From Riptortus pedestris (lineage: Eukaryota; Arthropoda; Insecta; Hemiptera; Alydidae): a DNA stretch of 64,000 nucleotides. The position numbers were made by a program, and so were the translations under genes. Below the pieces are notes generated by a model. That model had not been told where the DNA came from and did no database searches. It was given only the letters and a program-made list of their open reading frames with translations. The DNA lies in assembly GCA_019009955.1 (NCBI GenBank), contig CM032233.1, forward strand, positions 19,873,001 through 19,937,000, given 5' to 3'. Shown here piece after piece: positions 23,271-35,827 of the stretch (position 1 is its first letter; the number at the start of each line of letters is the position of its first letter).

Positions 23271-23639
23271 TCATATGAAAATTACAATATTTATTACAAA
23301 AGTAATTGGTCGCACTTAATTATCTGTTTAAAATGTTTTAAAGACAGTTTATGGCAACGATTTGAATCAAAAACGTACAGCTGTAATAAAAGGTAATTTT
23401 ACACGAACTGATGTAATCTGTTACTGATGAACTTTAGCTTTATCCCTCAAAAAATAAACAAGAATTTTCTATATCAAGCTCCATACTGAAAAAAAAGTAT
23501 TATAATCTTGCTTAATTAAAAAATAATGTACTTCCATTGTTGTTCTGTACATTTATCTTAGTCATATATAAACAAAGTAATATAAAATAGTTGCATTATG
23601 ATATATCATATGAAAATATAATTACTTTTTAATTATAAA

Positions 23640-23671
<32 letters not shown>

Positions 23672-24000
23672 CTCGTATATACATATAAAACTTGTAATAT
23701 AGTCAATGTTTACAGACAAATTATACACCATCGTTCTCGTCATCGCATTCATTCTTAATGATGAATAATGATCTGGTATAAGCTGTAACTGATGAAAGCA
23801 GTGAAGCAAATTATGAGAACGTTGTAGATCACGTTAGTTGAACACGTAAATCTGACAAGTTCCCACATTCTGCCTGCACTGATTTTTGGAGGCTGTAAAA
23901 ATTGAAGAGATCTTTTCCTAAATACATGCATAGAACACAAAATATGATTAATGTATTTATATCGATATAAAAATATTAATTCCATAAGAAATGTTTGTAT
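23271..24000 (+). repeat. Modular tandem-unit array, segment 3
   Basis: 23271-23640 matches 20640-21000 closely. A (TA)n tract at 23643-23672 follows, then an alpha module at 23780 whose minus-strand frame (ISAGRMWELVRFTCSTNV and onward) is open for 76 codons. The minus strand has an acceptor-like CTTCAATTTTTACAG just before it. The same frame is broken in most other copies. Confidence 0.7.
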
Positions 24001-24535
24001 TCCATATGATAATTAAGGCGTCAGTGCTAATACACATACCGAGTTTTATTTCGTTCGGTTAGTCTTTTGTGCCAAACCATATTGTTGACTCCCGCTATAA
24101 TTTTTAGCGCATAACGCATTTACACTTCAGTATGCAAGAAAGTGTATATAACAAAAGATACTCTAAATAACAAAATAAACAACTATTGTTATGTGCGTAT
24201 TTGCCGAAAAACCAATAGGAAACGAAATATTGCTATTCTTAATTTCAGGCCTCCCCTAAAACTCCAATTCCTGTTCGTCTTAGAGAAATGTAATATAGCC
24301 TAAAGTCTAAGGTGGGTTAGTAGTAATATACATACCAAGTTTCATAAAATTCGGTTCAGCCGTTTATGCATGAAAAGGTAACAAACATACTAACAAACAA
24401 CCATATAAACAAACAGACACGAAAGAAACCAAATGCAGTTATGGTGTCTATGACATGTGAAACTGAACGTTATCGTGAAATTTAGCGAAAAAAATCAATG
24501 TACAGACAGAGGTTACAATTTTATATATATAGAGA
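24001..24535 (+). repeat. Interspersed repeat with retroposon-like tail
   Basis: It shares GACTCCCGCTATA, TAACAAAATAAACAACT, AATAGGAAACGAAATAT and TTCATAAAATTCGGTTC, then CCGTTTATGCATGAAAAGG, with 35245-35645 at high identity. It lies inside the (TA)n and ACTTGTAATAT site of a tandem unit. The tail with AACAAAC repeats is typical of many insect non-autonomous elements. Class uncertain (LINE 3' end or Helitron passenger). Confidence 0.6.
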
Positions 24536-24539
24536 TAAA

Positions 24540-25480
24540 ACTTGTAATATAGTCAATGTTTACAGACAAATTAGACGCCATCGTTTTCATCATCGCATTT
24601 ATTCTTAATGATGATTAATGATCTGGTATAAGCTGTAACCGATGAAGACAGTAAAGCAAATTATGAGAACGTTGTAGATTACGTTAGTTGAACACGGAAA
24701 TCTGACAAGTTCCCACGTTCTGCCTACACTGATTTTTGGAGGCTGTAAAAATTGAAGAGATCTTGTCCTAAATACATGCATAGAACACAAAATATGATTA
24801 ATGTATTTATATCGATATAACAATATTAATTCACAAATTATTCATTGCACTTAATTATCAGTTTAACATATTTTGAAGGAAGATAAGACTCCTACATATT
24901 AAGTCAGCCGTATGACACCTAAACGTATTCCTGGATTGACTGTATCCACTAACTAGAGAATGATAATAAAAAAAAAAAAGATTCGTGAATTCATTGAACT
25001 TGAATAAATTACTTTGTTATTAATAGTAACATCATACCCATTTATCTAAGTGGTTCCGTATGATTTTTAAAAGTGTTGTTTCATTTCATTCTCAGCAGTC
25101 CCAAACCAACAGTGCATGGCATGGAAGTGGAGCACGAGAGTTATCTGGAACAGACAGTCGAGTTATACATGGGAATTATCTACCTAAACAACAAATGATG
25201 TAGTTACAAACGGCATACTCACTCTATTATTCACGGTGACGTCCTCTGCACTTAAACTATATTGCCTTAAAAAAAACCCAAGTGTAATAATAATAATAAT
25301 AATTAGAATACATTATATGCTCATCTATAAAATTTACACTTAATATTCACATATTATATACATAGAAAATAAACATTGAAAAAACTATTACAATATGTGC
25401 AAACTTTAAAATAATATTGAGCAAAATCAGCGTTGGCTGAGGATTTTTGATTTCGAGTATGTTTTAATTTTGTGTTATAT
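24540..25480 (+). repeat. Modular tandem-unit array, segment 4
   Basis: A long unit with alpha at 24630, delta, then beta at 25095-25180 and gamma at 25205-25260. Alpha plus delta here is almost identical to 23700-23980 (recent local duplication). Confidence 0.7.
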
Positions 25481-25494
25481 ATATTATTTTAATA

Positions 25495-25975
25495 GTTGCT
25501 GGATCCATTGCTGACAGTGTGCATTCCCGAGATGCTTCCATTCCTCTCTATAGTAAGCCACTCTAGTCCATGCTGCTCCACCACAAGTGCGCCGCATCTC
25601 TTCATCCCAATTTTTCATTGGTCTGCCTCTGCTTCTAATATATTCTCTAGGTGACCAGTCTATGATCTTCCTGGTCCAACTATCTTCATGTCTTCTTATA
25701 ATGCTGAACATATACCGTTCCATACTTCATTGTGTTGTTCGCATCTTTTCGATAACTTTTGTTGACAGTCTCCAGGTTTCGCACCCATATGTTAGTAGAA
25801 GTTATACTGTGAAATTCCAAAACTTCTTTTTTAGTTCATTGCCTGCCTTAATCTAAAGCATTCTATTTCTTAGGATAGCCTTCCTATCCAGGCAAACTCT
25901 TCGCAGGATTTCCTTCCACTGTCGCTTCGTACTTTTTAGTTGTCCTAAGTTTATTTTATCTTCTGTACTTCAGAT
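25495..25975 (-). pseudogene. RTE/CR1-type LINE ORF2 C-terminal remnant
   Basis: Minus-strand frames read (from 25975 down) STEDKINLGQLKSTKRQWKE, then TYGCETWRLSTK, a stop, MERYMFSIIRR, and SPREYIRSRGRPMKNWDEE, ending CQQW near 25505. The order YGCETW ... R(S/T)RGRP..RW ... A..R..W is the C-terminal region downstream of the RT in many arthropod LINEs. Only the C-terminus is present, with stops, as expected for a 5'-truncated insertion in the array. Confidence 0.7.
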
Positions 25976-25979
25976 ATAT

Positions 25980-27383
25980 ATATATATAAAACTTGTAATA
26001 TATAAAAAAATTATAAACTAATAACATACTTCCAGTCTCGTCATACGCTGAAACATTAATGAACTGGTTGAAGCTGTGGCTGATGAAAGCAGTGAAGCAA
26101 ATTATGGCAACATGATAGGTGACGTTAGTTAAACACGTGAACCTGACAAGTTACCACATTCTGCCTACACTGATTTTTTGGAGATGTTAAAACTGAAAAT
26201 ATCGCGTTCTAAATAGTTGCAAAATCATATAAGATAAATAGAAAATACATATGTGAAAACTGTATCGTATCAATATAACTATATTTATCCAGACTAAAGC
26301 TATTGCATTTAATCATTCGTTTAAAGTATTTTAAAGACAGTTTAAGTTAACGATATGACACAAATACGTACACCTGGATTAAAAGTAACCTCTAACTAAA
26401 GAATGATAATTAAAGAAAACAAAACGGTTCATCAACTCAATGATCTTGAACTATCTCATAGTTTTAAAATTTAAAAAATCCACTTCAGTATTTTTCAAAG
26501 AGCTCTCTATGATTATTTAAATTGGAACTGAATCTATTTCACAGTAGTTCTACACCAAGTTTACATATCAATGAAGTGTAGTTCAAGGATTTTATGAAAC
26601 AGAAAATTGAATTATTTCTGGAAATACTGAAAATGATATAGCAACAATGGAAATACTCACTCTATTATTCAAGATGACATGTACAGTATTTTATCTCTAG
26701 CTTTAGTCTGTTACAAAATAATATCAAGTATTGTCTATTGTTAATCGTTACATAGGAAAAAATAATATAATCCAAATTAATAACAAAATAATGTACAACC
26801 ATTCTTTTCATGACGGTTCATTCTTGTTGGTACATTAACTGGTATCAGCTGTGACTGATGAAAGCCAGGAAGCAAATTATGGAAACGTTGTCACTGCACG
26901 TTAGTTAAACACGTACATATGACAAGTTCCCACGTTCTGCCTACACTGATTATTAGAAGCTGTAAAAGCTAAGATATCGAGTCCTAAATTAATTCAAAGA
27001 ACATATAATACAAATATAAAAACTACTATGAAAACAGCTTAAGTTAACAATATAAAACCAAAATATACACATGGATTAAAAGTAATCACTAATTCGTGAA
27101 TGATAATTAAAATAATGAACGATTAATCAACTCAAAAATCATAAACAAATCATATTGTTTATGATAAAAATATATTTTGTTTTTGGTATTTGTAAGGTGT
27201 TTTGACCCATTTATGGTCTTTCTAATGGTTATTAAAAATTCGTGTTGCATCCTCTGGACTGCAGTCGCATCCACATATTGCAAGGCACGGAAGTGTAGTA
27301 CGAGTATTTTCTGAAACATTAAATTGTATGTGAACATTAGCTACTTCCGTAAAAATGAGGTAGCAACGATAGGCATATCACCC

Positions 27384-27435
<52 letters not shown>

Positions 27436-28990
27436 AAATTAAATAAATCATTAAAAATGAGGTAGCAATGTATATACTCACTCAATTATTCTGGATGACA
27501 GGGAATTCACTTTTTAGTTTAGAAAAATATATATTAAGTATTTTTCCTTAATAGACGCCAAATAGAATCAAGTTATGTAATCAAAATGAATAATAAATAA
27601 TTACCATCCTTGGCATTCCCATTTTTCTTGCTGGTTTACATGTTTAATCTGGTGTAAGCTGTGACTGATGAAAGCAGTGAAGCAAATTATGAGAACACGC
27701 CAAGTGTAGTACGTTAGCTAAAGACGTGAATCTGACAAATTCCCACACTCTGCCCACACTGATTATTAGGTGTGTAAAATTTGAAGATATCGAGATCTAA
27801 ATAAATAAAATAACATATAATAATAATATAAAATACATATATAATTACCGTATCCATTTCAATATAACAATATTTGTAATTGATTGTACACAATTACCTG
27901 TTTTACATATTTTAAGTTAGCGATATGAAACCAAAACATACGCATGGAGTAAAACCACTAACTACTGATTAATCTATTATTCTGTATGACATTCATTTTA
28001 TTTTAGCCATTCTCAACCTACATTCAAACATTACCTGTGTGACTGATGAAAGCAGTGAGCAAATTATTGGTACATTGCAGGTTAACATTAGCTGAAAACG
28101 TAAATCTGACAAGTTCCACAGTCTGCCTACACTGACTTTTAGTTGCAGAATTAGAAGTTATCAAGTTCTAAATACATCAAAGAACATATAATGAAAATAT
28201 AAAATACATATATAAACCTGTATTCATATCATTATAAACATATTCATTCAGAAATTATTGATTGTATTTAATTATCTGTTTACAATATTTTGAAGATAGT
28301 TTATGTTAGTGTTATAAAACTAATATGTACACTTGGAAAAAGTTAATCACTACGAAGAAAGATCATGATAATTAAAGATCTCACTCTATTATTCAGGATG
28401 ACAAACACTGCACTTTAGTTTTATTACCTTCAACAATAACAAAGAATTATTCATTATTAAGCCAGATAGTTTATGTTGTGACTGATAAAAGCCATGAAGC
28501 AAATTATAGGATGTAATTGTATAATACGTTAGTTAAACGCCTAAATCTGACTAGTTTCCATATCTACACTCATTTAAGTCGAGTCTTAAATACATGCATA
28601 GAACACAAAATATAAATAAAACATATATTTATGAGAACTGAAGTCAGAAGAAAAGTACAATATTAATTACAAAAAATAATTGATTGCACTTAATTATTTG
28701 TTCAATATGTTTTAAATACAGTTTAAGGTAACAATATGAATAAAAAACGTACCCCTGGAATAAAAGTAAACTTAAAAGGAACTGGTGAAATCTGTGACTG
28801 AAGAACTTTACTTTTATCCCCGAAAAAAAAACCAAGAATTTTCCATTATTAAACATCATACTGAAAAAAGTATAATCTTGCTTTAATTAATAAATAATGT
28901 ACTTCCATTGCTGTTCTATACATTTATCTTAGTCATATATAATCAAAGTAATATAAAATGATTGCATTATTTATAATGGTATAGAAATTA
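25980..28990 (+). repeat. Modular tandem-unit array, segment 5
   Basis: The longest uninterrupted part. Alpha copies at about 26065, 26850, 27655, 28040 and 28475 (truncated relative at 28795) give spacings near 785, 805, 385 and 435 bp. Long units are alpha-delta-beta-gamma and short ones lack delta or beta. A minus-strand frame across one beta module (27337-27107) is open for 76 codons directly after an acceptor-like TTTCAG. A (TA)n tract sits at 27388-27432. Confidence 0.75.
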
Positions 28991-28995
28991 CGCAA

Positions 28996-28999
28996 ACAA

Positions 29000-29065
<66 letters not shown>
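28996..29065. repeat. (CA)n microsatellite
   Basis: About 35 CA repeats with one AAAC interruption, abutting the Helitron fragment. Confidence 0.9.
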
Positions 29066-29066
<1 letters not shown>

Positions 29067-29067
<1 letters not shown>

Positions 29068-29444
29068 AATTTTCGAGAAGTTGCACGGAGGCTAACAGAG
29101 TTAATTATGTTAACTTATTTCCTGTTACATTTTAGCACTATTGGAATTCCTTTCTATTTACAATCGACTATTTCTAAACTATGAGTCCTCCGAGTGGGTT
29201 TGACAGGAAATATGTGTATTATAGATACGATTAAAGTATAATAAATGCTATCCGTGATTATGATTTGAGTTATTCACTGTGTGCCAAACAGTAAAGGGGG
29301 ATTGATTGGGAACTCATTTTCACATACTCTTTTAAACTACAATTTCTATTATAAAGCCCCCTACAGTTACCCGGTCCTTATGGAAAAATACCTTCAATAA
29401 TCAGCATGTAATGATTTCCCGAGCGTAGCCGGGCAACTTAGCTA

Positions 29445-29445
<1 letters not shown>
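29067..29445 (+). mobile_element. Helitron 3' end fragment, about 380 bp
   Basis: The end shows the hairpin CCCGAGCGTAGCCGGG (29418-29433), then CAACTTAG and CTAG (29442-29445), matching the hairpin of the fragment at 3583. The next sequence is (TA)n plus the ACTTGTAATATAGTCAA segment of a tandem unit. The 5' boundary is obscured by the CA microsatellite. No coding sequence. Confidence 0.6.
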
Positions 29446-29494
<49 letters not shown>

Positions 29495-29499
<5 letters not shown>

Positions 29500-32324
29500 T
29501 TGTAATATAGTCAATATTTACAGAAAACTTATACACTACCGTTGTCTTAATAGCATTTATTCTTAATGAACAATTAATGACCTGGTATAAGCTGTAACTG
29601 ATGAAGGCAGTAAAGCAAATTGTGTGAGCGTTGTCAGTTCACGTTAGTTGAACACGCAAATCTGACAAGTTCGCACATTCTGCCTATACTGATTTTTAGA
29701 TGTTGTAAAAACTGGAGAGATTTGGTCCTAAATGCATGCATAGAAAACAAAATATGATGAACAATATTAATTCAGAAATTATTCATTGCATTTAATTACC
29801 AGTTTTACATATTTTGAAGAAAGATAAGACACCTACATATTAAGTTAGTCGAATGACACCTAATCATATGCCTGGATTGACTGTATCCACTACGTAGTGA
29901 ATAAATATTAAAAAAAATAAATAAATAAATTCATGAACTCATTGAGCTAGAATAAATCAAATGTTATTAAACAAAACATCATACCCATTTATCTATGTGG
30001 TTCTCTATGATTATTAAAAGTTTTGTTTCATTTCATTCTCAGCAGTCGCGACCAACATTGTATGGCATGGAAGTAGAGCACGAGAGTTGTCTGGAACAGA
30101 CAGTCGAGTTATTCATGGGAATTATCTACATAAACAACAAAAGAGGTAGTTACAAACGGCATACTCACTCTATTATTCACGATGACGTCCACTGCACATT
30201 TGATTTATTACCTTAAACAACAACAAAGTATTTTCACTATAACTAAGATAGATATATATAACTTGTAATATAATCAAAATTTATTGACAAATAATATACT
30301 ACCGTTCTCGTCATACCCATGTTTTCTTAATGATACATTAAGAACTGGTATTTTAAAACCAATCATTGTAAGGGGCTCCCTACGGTTATTTAAATTGCTC
30401 TTGCATACATTTGATAGCAGTGGCATCCCAATATTGCATGGCACGGAAGTGTAGTTGGAGTATTTTCTGAAACATTAAATTGTAAGTGAACATTAGCTAC
30501 TTCTGTATAAATGAGGTAGCAACGATGGGCATACTCACTCAATTATTCACGAAGACGTCCACTGCACTTTAGCTTTATTTCCTTTAGGAAAACCAAGTAT
30601 TTGGCAAGTATTATTTACTCAGATAGACATATATAACTTGTAATATAATAAAAAAATTATAAACAAATAATATACTACCATTCTTGTCATACACTGAAAC
30701 GTTAAAGAACTGGATTGACCTGAGGCTGGTGAAAGCAGTGAAGCAAATTATGGCAACGTTGTAGAATACGTTAGTTAAACAGGTGAATCTGACAAGTTCC
30801 CTCATTCTGCCAACACTGATTTTTGCCAACATTTAGGAGTAGTAAAAACTGAAGATATCGCGTTCTAAATAGTAGGCATACTCACTCTATTATTCAGAAT
30901 GACATGTAATGCTCTTTAGCTATCGCTATTTAGGAAAAATCTGTAATAGTAATAGTATTTTCAATTCAAGAAATAGTAGTATTTTGAATTATTAAGCGTC
31001 AGATATAAGCACGTTATAAATTAAAAATTCATTACAAAATAATATTAAAATAAATGTTACGTGAGGAAAGTTAATAAAAAATGTTTCCCATTCAGGTCTT
31101 ACATTGAAACATTTATGAACTGGTATTGAAGGCAGCAGGGAAGGAAATTATGGTTACTTTGTAATATACGTTAGTTGACCACGTAAATCTGACAAGGTCC
31201 CACATTCTGCATGCACTGATTCGTTATCCATTTCATACGAGTCCCACTCCAAGCTTGGAGGCTCAAAAACATCCTGAAATCGAAAATTGAATTACATCTG
31301 GACATAGCTACTTAATCAATAGCAAGATAGCAACATTGGACATAATCAGTCAATTACTCTGGATGCCATACACTGCACTTTAGCATTATCCTTTTAAGGA
31401 AAATCTATAATAGTATTTTCAATTATTAAGCTAATCAGATAGTACCAAGCTATATAATGAAAATAATTCACAAAATAATGTTTACAATTCTCGCTCTACA
31501 ATGAAACGATCTGGTATAATCGGTGACTGATGAAAGCAGTGAAGCAAATTGTGTGAGCGTTGTCAGTTCACGTTAGATGAACACGTAAATCTGACAAGTT
31601 CCCACATTCTGCCTGCACTGATTTTTGGAAACTGTAGAAATTGTAGAGATCTTTCCTAAATACATGCACAGAACACAAAATATGATTAATGTATTTATAT
31701 CGATATAACAATATTAATTTAGAAACTATTCATTGGACTTAATTATCAGTTTATAATATTTTGAAGATAGTTTATATTAGTGTTATAAAACTAATACGTA
31801 CACTTGGAAAAATATTAATCATTACGTGGTAAGTGATAATTAAAGATCTCACTCTATTATTCTGGATGACAAACACTGCACTTAAGCTTTATCACCTTCA
31901 ACGATAACAAAGAATTTTTCATTATTTAGTCAGATAGTATAAACACTGACTGATGAAAGCAATGAAGCAGATTATAGGATATAATTGTATACTACGTTAG
32001 TTAAACACGTATATCTGACTAGTTCCCATATTCACACTAATTTTTGGAGGTTGTAAAAATTGAAGATGTCGAGTCTTATATACATGCATAGAACACCAAA
32101 TATAAATAAAAAAGGCATATATGAGAACTGTAGTCATATGAAAATAACAATATTTATTATTAAAATAATTGATCGCACTTAATTACCTGTTTAAAACTGT
32201 TTAAAGACAGTTTAAGGTAACGATATGAATAAAAAACGTACACCTGGAATAAAAGGTAATTTTAAACGAACTGCTGTAATCTGTGACTGATGAACTTTAG
32301 CTTTATCCCTCAAACATGAAACAA
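29495..32324 (+). repeat. Modular tandem-unit array, segment 6
   Basis: Alpha copies at about 29595, 30720, 31125, 31530 and 31945 (truncated relative at 32285). The spacings 405, 405 and 415 bp show short units in series: 31125-31530 is alpha-beta-gamma and 31530-31945 is alpha-delta-gamma. The beta-alpha fusion on the minus strand near 31280-31150 is open for about 39 codons in another frame than in its relatives, arguing against one conserved protein. Confidence 0.75.
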
Positions 32325-32332
32325 GTATTTTC

Positions 32333-33011
32333 GGTACTTGTGTATTATATCCACCACATTTTAGTTCCACTAGTTCCACGCTAGAATGCGCTACTGAAGT
32401 GCGACGCTAGCTCTCCCAGGCTAATGAGGCTATCTTTTGTCATAGTTGCGTTCGCTGTTTATTGTGCTGTTTAGAGTTTCTTAGTCCATTAAAAATGTCT
32501 CTTTGGGATTTGCCAACGACTGAAGATGACGCTGTTAAATATTTACAGGAGAGGAATATTTTGGCTATCAGAAGAAAGTGTTCTAAATCACATTGTATGA
32601 AACTTTATAGTGGAAAAAAAAAGTCTTTTTTGGAAGTGTAACGTAAGAAAGTGTGGTGAGGAAGTCGGCGTTCGGATTGGCACTTGTTTCGAAGGAAGTA
32701 AAATTCCATTTTGTAATGCATTGAATCATATTTGGTAGAATTCATATGGTGAAAGCACCATGGGAAAGGAAATGGAGACACATTTCAGTGCATTTTAAAT
32801 TGTATTTCCACACATTTCCCGCCTAAATGTGAATAAAATGTTTTATTTTTAAATATTGTTTTTTCTTTTATTTATCATTATAATTCCGTAGAAGGTTATA
32901 AGGTATGTATAACATCCCTTGCGGGCAATGAATCGTACTACTTAAAACAGTAGCGCACTCTAGCGTGGAACTAGTGGAACTAAAATGTGGTGGATATAAT
33001 ACACAAGTACC
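32333..33011. mobile_element. Merlin-family DNA transposon, deletion derivative, 679 bp
   Basis: Long terminal inverted repeats of nearly 60 bp start GGTACTTGTGTATTATATCC and end with the complement at 33011. The flanks GTATTTTC (32325-32332) and GAATTTTC (33012-33019) form an 8-bp target duplication with one mismatch. Empty-site relatives at 20850 and 23470 read AAGAATTTTCTAT through this point. An 8-bp duplication is what Merlin (IS1016/IS1595-related) elements make, and the encoded remnant agrees. The length cannot hold a full transposase. Confidence 0.85.
32495..32738 (+). pseudogene. Merlin (IS1595-like) transposase N-terminal remnant
   Basis: ATG at 32495 starts MSLWDLPTTEDDAVKYLQ and a first Cys pair (CSKSHC). 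A frameshift in the A9 run at 32613-32621 then introduces a stop at 32639-32641. In the next frame follow WKCNVRKCGEEVGVRIGT and CFEGSKIPF up to TAG at 32736-32738. The N-terminal zinc-ribbon (two Cys pairs) plus the V.R.GT.FE.S motif is the signature of IS1595-like transposases. The DDE catalytic domain is absent. Confidence 0.75.
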
Positions 33012-34000
33012 GAATTTTCTATTATTAAGCATCATACTTAAAAAAAAAGTATTATAATCTTGATTAATTAAAAAATATTTCTTCCATTGTTGTTCTATAC
33101 ACATAATTACACGTGGACATGGCTACTTAAACAATATCAAGTAAGCAACAATGGGCACACTCACTCAATTATTGAGGACAATATGCACTGCATTTTAGCT
33201 ATGTCCCTTCAAAAATAAAAATCGAGTATATTCCATTATTAGTGGTAGATAGAAACAAGTTATGTCATTAAAATTAATAACTAAATCATGTACAATCATT
33301 TTCGTCCTACACTACGACATTAACGAACTGGTCTAAGCTGTGACTGATGAAAACAGTGAAGCAAATTGCAGGACCGTTGTCTTCTCGTTAGTTGAACACG
33401 TGAATCTGACAAGTTCCCACACTCTGCCTACACCGATTCGTTATCCATTTCACTCCAGTCCCAAACCAAACATGAGTAGCAGAGAAGTGCACTATTAGAG
33501 CGCCCTGAAAAAGGAAACTGAATTACATGTGGAAATCACTACTTAATCAAGAAAAATTGTGAAAATGAGCACACTCACTCAATTTTTGAGGACGACATCC
33601 ACTGCATCTTAGCTTTGTCCCTTTAAGAAAAACAACATCGAGTATTTTCCATTATTTAATGGCAGGTAGAAACAAGTGATATAATGAAAATTAATAAGAA
33701 AATAGTCAACTACCTTCTTCACTGAAACATTAACGAAGCTGTGACTGCTGAAAGCAGTGAAGCAAATTTATGCATTTCTGCCTCTACATTGTAACTGCCG
33801 TTGAGATGCTTATTAAGAAGAAACTAGTAGGTATTCGTTGGCTCGTGTAGAAAATAGTGAAGAAAAGTAGGAGAGCCTGGCAATTTAACATCAATTGATT
33901 ACGTAAAACTGGAAGGCTCTCCAACCCTGCCTTCACTTATTTGAGGGGTTTCTTGATGAAAGTCCACTAATTTACATACGAATTAAGATACTAAAAACTT
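33012..34000 (+). repeat. Modular tandem-unit array, segment 7
   Basis: It continues the unit interrupted by the Merlin insertion, then alpha at 33340 fused to beta, gamma at 33560, and a divergent alpha-prime at 33735-33960. Minus-strand beta-alpha at about 33510-33395 is again open (VKWITNRCRQSVGTCQI) and close to the copy at 22.4 kb. Confidence 0.7.
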
Positions 34001-34248
34001 ATTATTACTTCCAGTGAGTAAAAGTTATCTTAATACAGACATTTACATATATACATATACATTTACATTCGAAAAATAGAAAATACACAAACACATTTTA
34101 TTAGAAAAGCAATGCTGTATTCAATTTATCAGACATACCCTGCCAACACACATTTGAAAGGTTCCTTGAAATTTCCGAATACAAATAACACATCTGAATT
34201 AATACATATACTACTGATTTGCACATCGAGGCAGTGACAATAATTTGG

Positions 34249-34501
34249 AAGTCCGTCACGCAGGGGCTGCGTAAACTAAGCAGATTTCCCTCGCTGAGCT
34301 AAACAATAGATACATCTACAAACACAACACCACCGTGATTATTAAGTGAATGAATAAAGAAGGTAATAAGAAATCTTGCAGTCAATTTTAACAAACTTCC
34401 GACGGGAAGAGTCTGAAATATAAACAAATAGGTCGGCCAACCTCCCACTGGAAAGAAAAACAATTACTGAAATATATCAGAATATAACACATTAATTTTA
34501 T
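34249..34501 (-). repeat. Helentron-like repeat, minus orientation, 3' end
   Basis: Starts with the well-preserved hairpin end (GTCCGTCACGCAGGGGCTGC) and the subterminal AAGCAGATTTCCC, then the first 200 bp of the body up to the ACATTAATTTTAT block. Confidence 0.7.
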
Positions 34502-35040
34502 AACCGCTATTAAAAATACTCTTTTGTAAGTGTCGATTGTAAAATGTATATTAATATTGGTGTTCAATAAAGTATATCATACATTAACGGAGCAGAGTTA
34601 ATAAATACCAGCAATAACTGGGCACACCGCCCCAGCGTTCATCCTTCTAAATTATTTACTTATGATAATTAAAGAAATTCACATTCCTGAAAATAACACT
34701 ACATTGCTATAAGCATCAATTAACATGTAAACATAGACCAATATGAGGTCGGCAGGGAAGCGGCAGAACTGATAGGACAAAGGAAGTAGCTTGACACCTC
34801 CCTATGCTCAGTGCTGCCAACTCATTTAGGATATTTATCCTTTAATACATTAAATTATATGAACAAATCAGATTACATTTTCTTCACAATACTAAAACTG
34901 TTTGTTCAAATATTTTTCACGTTCTAATTAAATAAAGTATTAAATACACGTTGGGAAAACCGGCGTTTCTCTTGAATTAAAGTTTGGGATAAGAGAAGGG
35001 GGGGTGGGTGCCCTACTATACTTGGTGCAATCTGTTGTTG
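34502..35040. other. Unassigned stretch
   Basis: Mixed composition with a somewhat GC-richer part at 34745-34830. No open frame over 60 codons and no match to other families in the window. Confidence 0.35.
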
Positions 35041-35045
35041 GCGTT

Positions 35046-35644
35046 AAATAATAACATAGATTTGAATTATTAAGGATAAAATTTTAACATGGATTTGAAT
35101 TAATTTATCCAGGTGAGGTACCTGGTAGTTCATATTGGAATGAATTGTTGAGCATATCAAATTTCTACGCACATTCATTGCTTCATACAATATTTTACAA
35201 CAAAAAAAATTATAAAACAAAAGTAATAAAATTAATGACTCCCGCTATAGTTTTAGCGTATATCCCGTGTTTACTACATTTTATAAAAAAAAGTGAATAC
35301 AAAAAAAGTTACTCTAAATAACTAAATAAATAACTTTTGTTATGTGCACGTTTGCCGAGAATCTAATAGGAAACGAAATATCGTTATTTTTAATTTCAGG
35401 CCTCCCTTTTAACCCCCACTCCTGTTTGTCTCAGAGAATATTAACATAGCCTAAAGTCTAAGTAGGGTTAGTAGTAATATACATACCAAGTTTCATAAAA
35501 TTCGGTTCGGCCGTTTATGCGTGAAAAGGTAACAAACAAACAGACACGAAAGAAACTAAATGCAGTTATGGTGTCTATGACATATGAAACGAAATGTTAT
35601 CGTGAAGTTTTGCGAAAAAAATCAATGTACAAACATAGGTTACA

Positions 35645-35645
<1 letters not shown>
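35046..35645 (+). repeat. Composite of Helitron-associated and interspersed repeats
   Basis: 35047-35225 matches the interior of the Helitron fragment at 3811-3970 (shared AACATGGATTTGAATTAAT-like and GGTGAGGTACCTGGTAGTTC blocks). 35245-35645 matches 24090-24525. Their adjacency here suggests both belong to one larger element of which other copies show only parts. Confidence 0.55.
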
Positions 35646-35696
<51 letters not shown>

Positions 35697-35827
35697 TGGA
35701 TAGATAGATAAAACTTGTAATATATTCAATGTTTACAGACAAATAATACACCATCGATCTCGTCATTGCATTTATTCTTAATGATGATTAATGACCTGGT
35801 ATAAGCTGTAACTGATGAAAGCAGTGA
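35646..35827 (+). repeat. (TA)n and last tandem unit, cut off in alpha
   Basis: After (TA)n the unit's ACTTGTAATATATTCAATG segment and the start of alpha (TATAAGCTGTAACTGATG, AAAGCAGTGA) are present, then the sequence stops in mid-module at 35827 where the C/A array begins. The normal continuation would be AGCAAATTATG. Confidence 0.8.

Noticed and set aside
23755..23985. 76-codon membrane-like frame in an alpha module as a receptor exon
   Set aside because: Frame is broken in most other copies and no chemoreceptor motif is recognisable; kept only as a question in the array finding.
26065..26090. Hammerhead core from CTGATGA in the alpha module
   Set aside because: The GAAA partner and a stem II at the right place are absent; the following GTGAAG does not fit the core.
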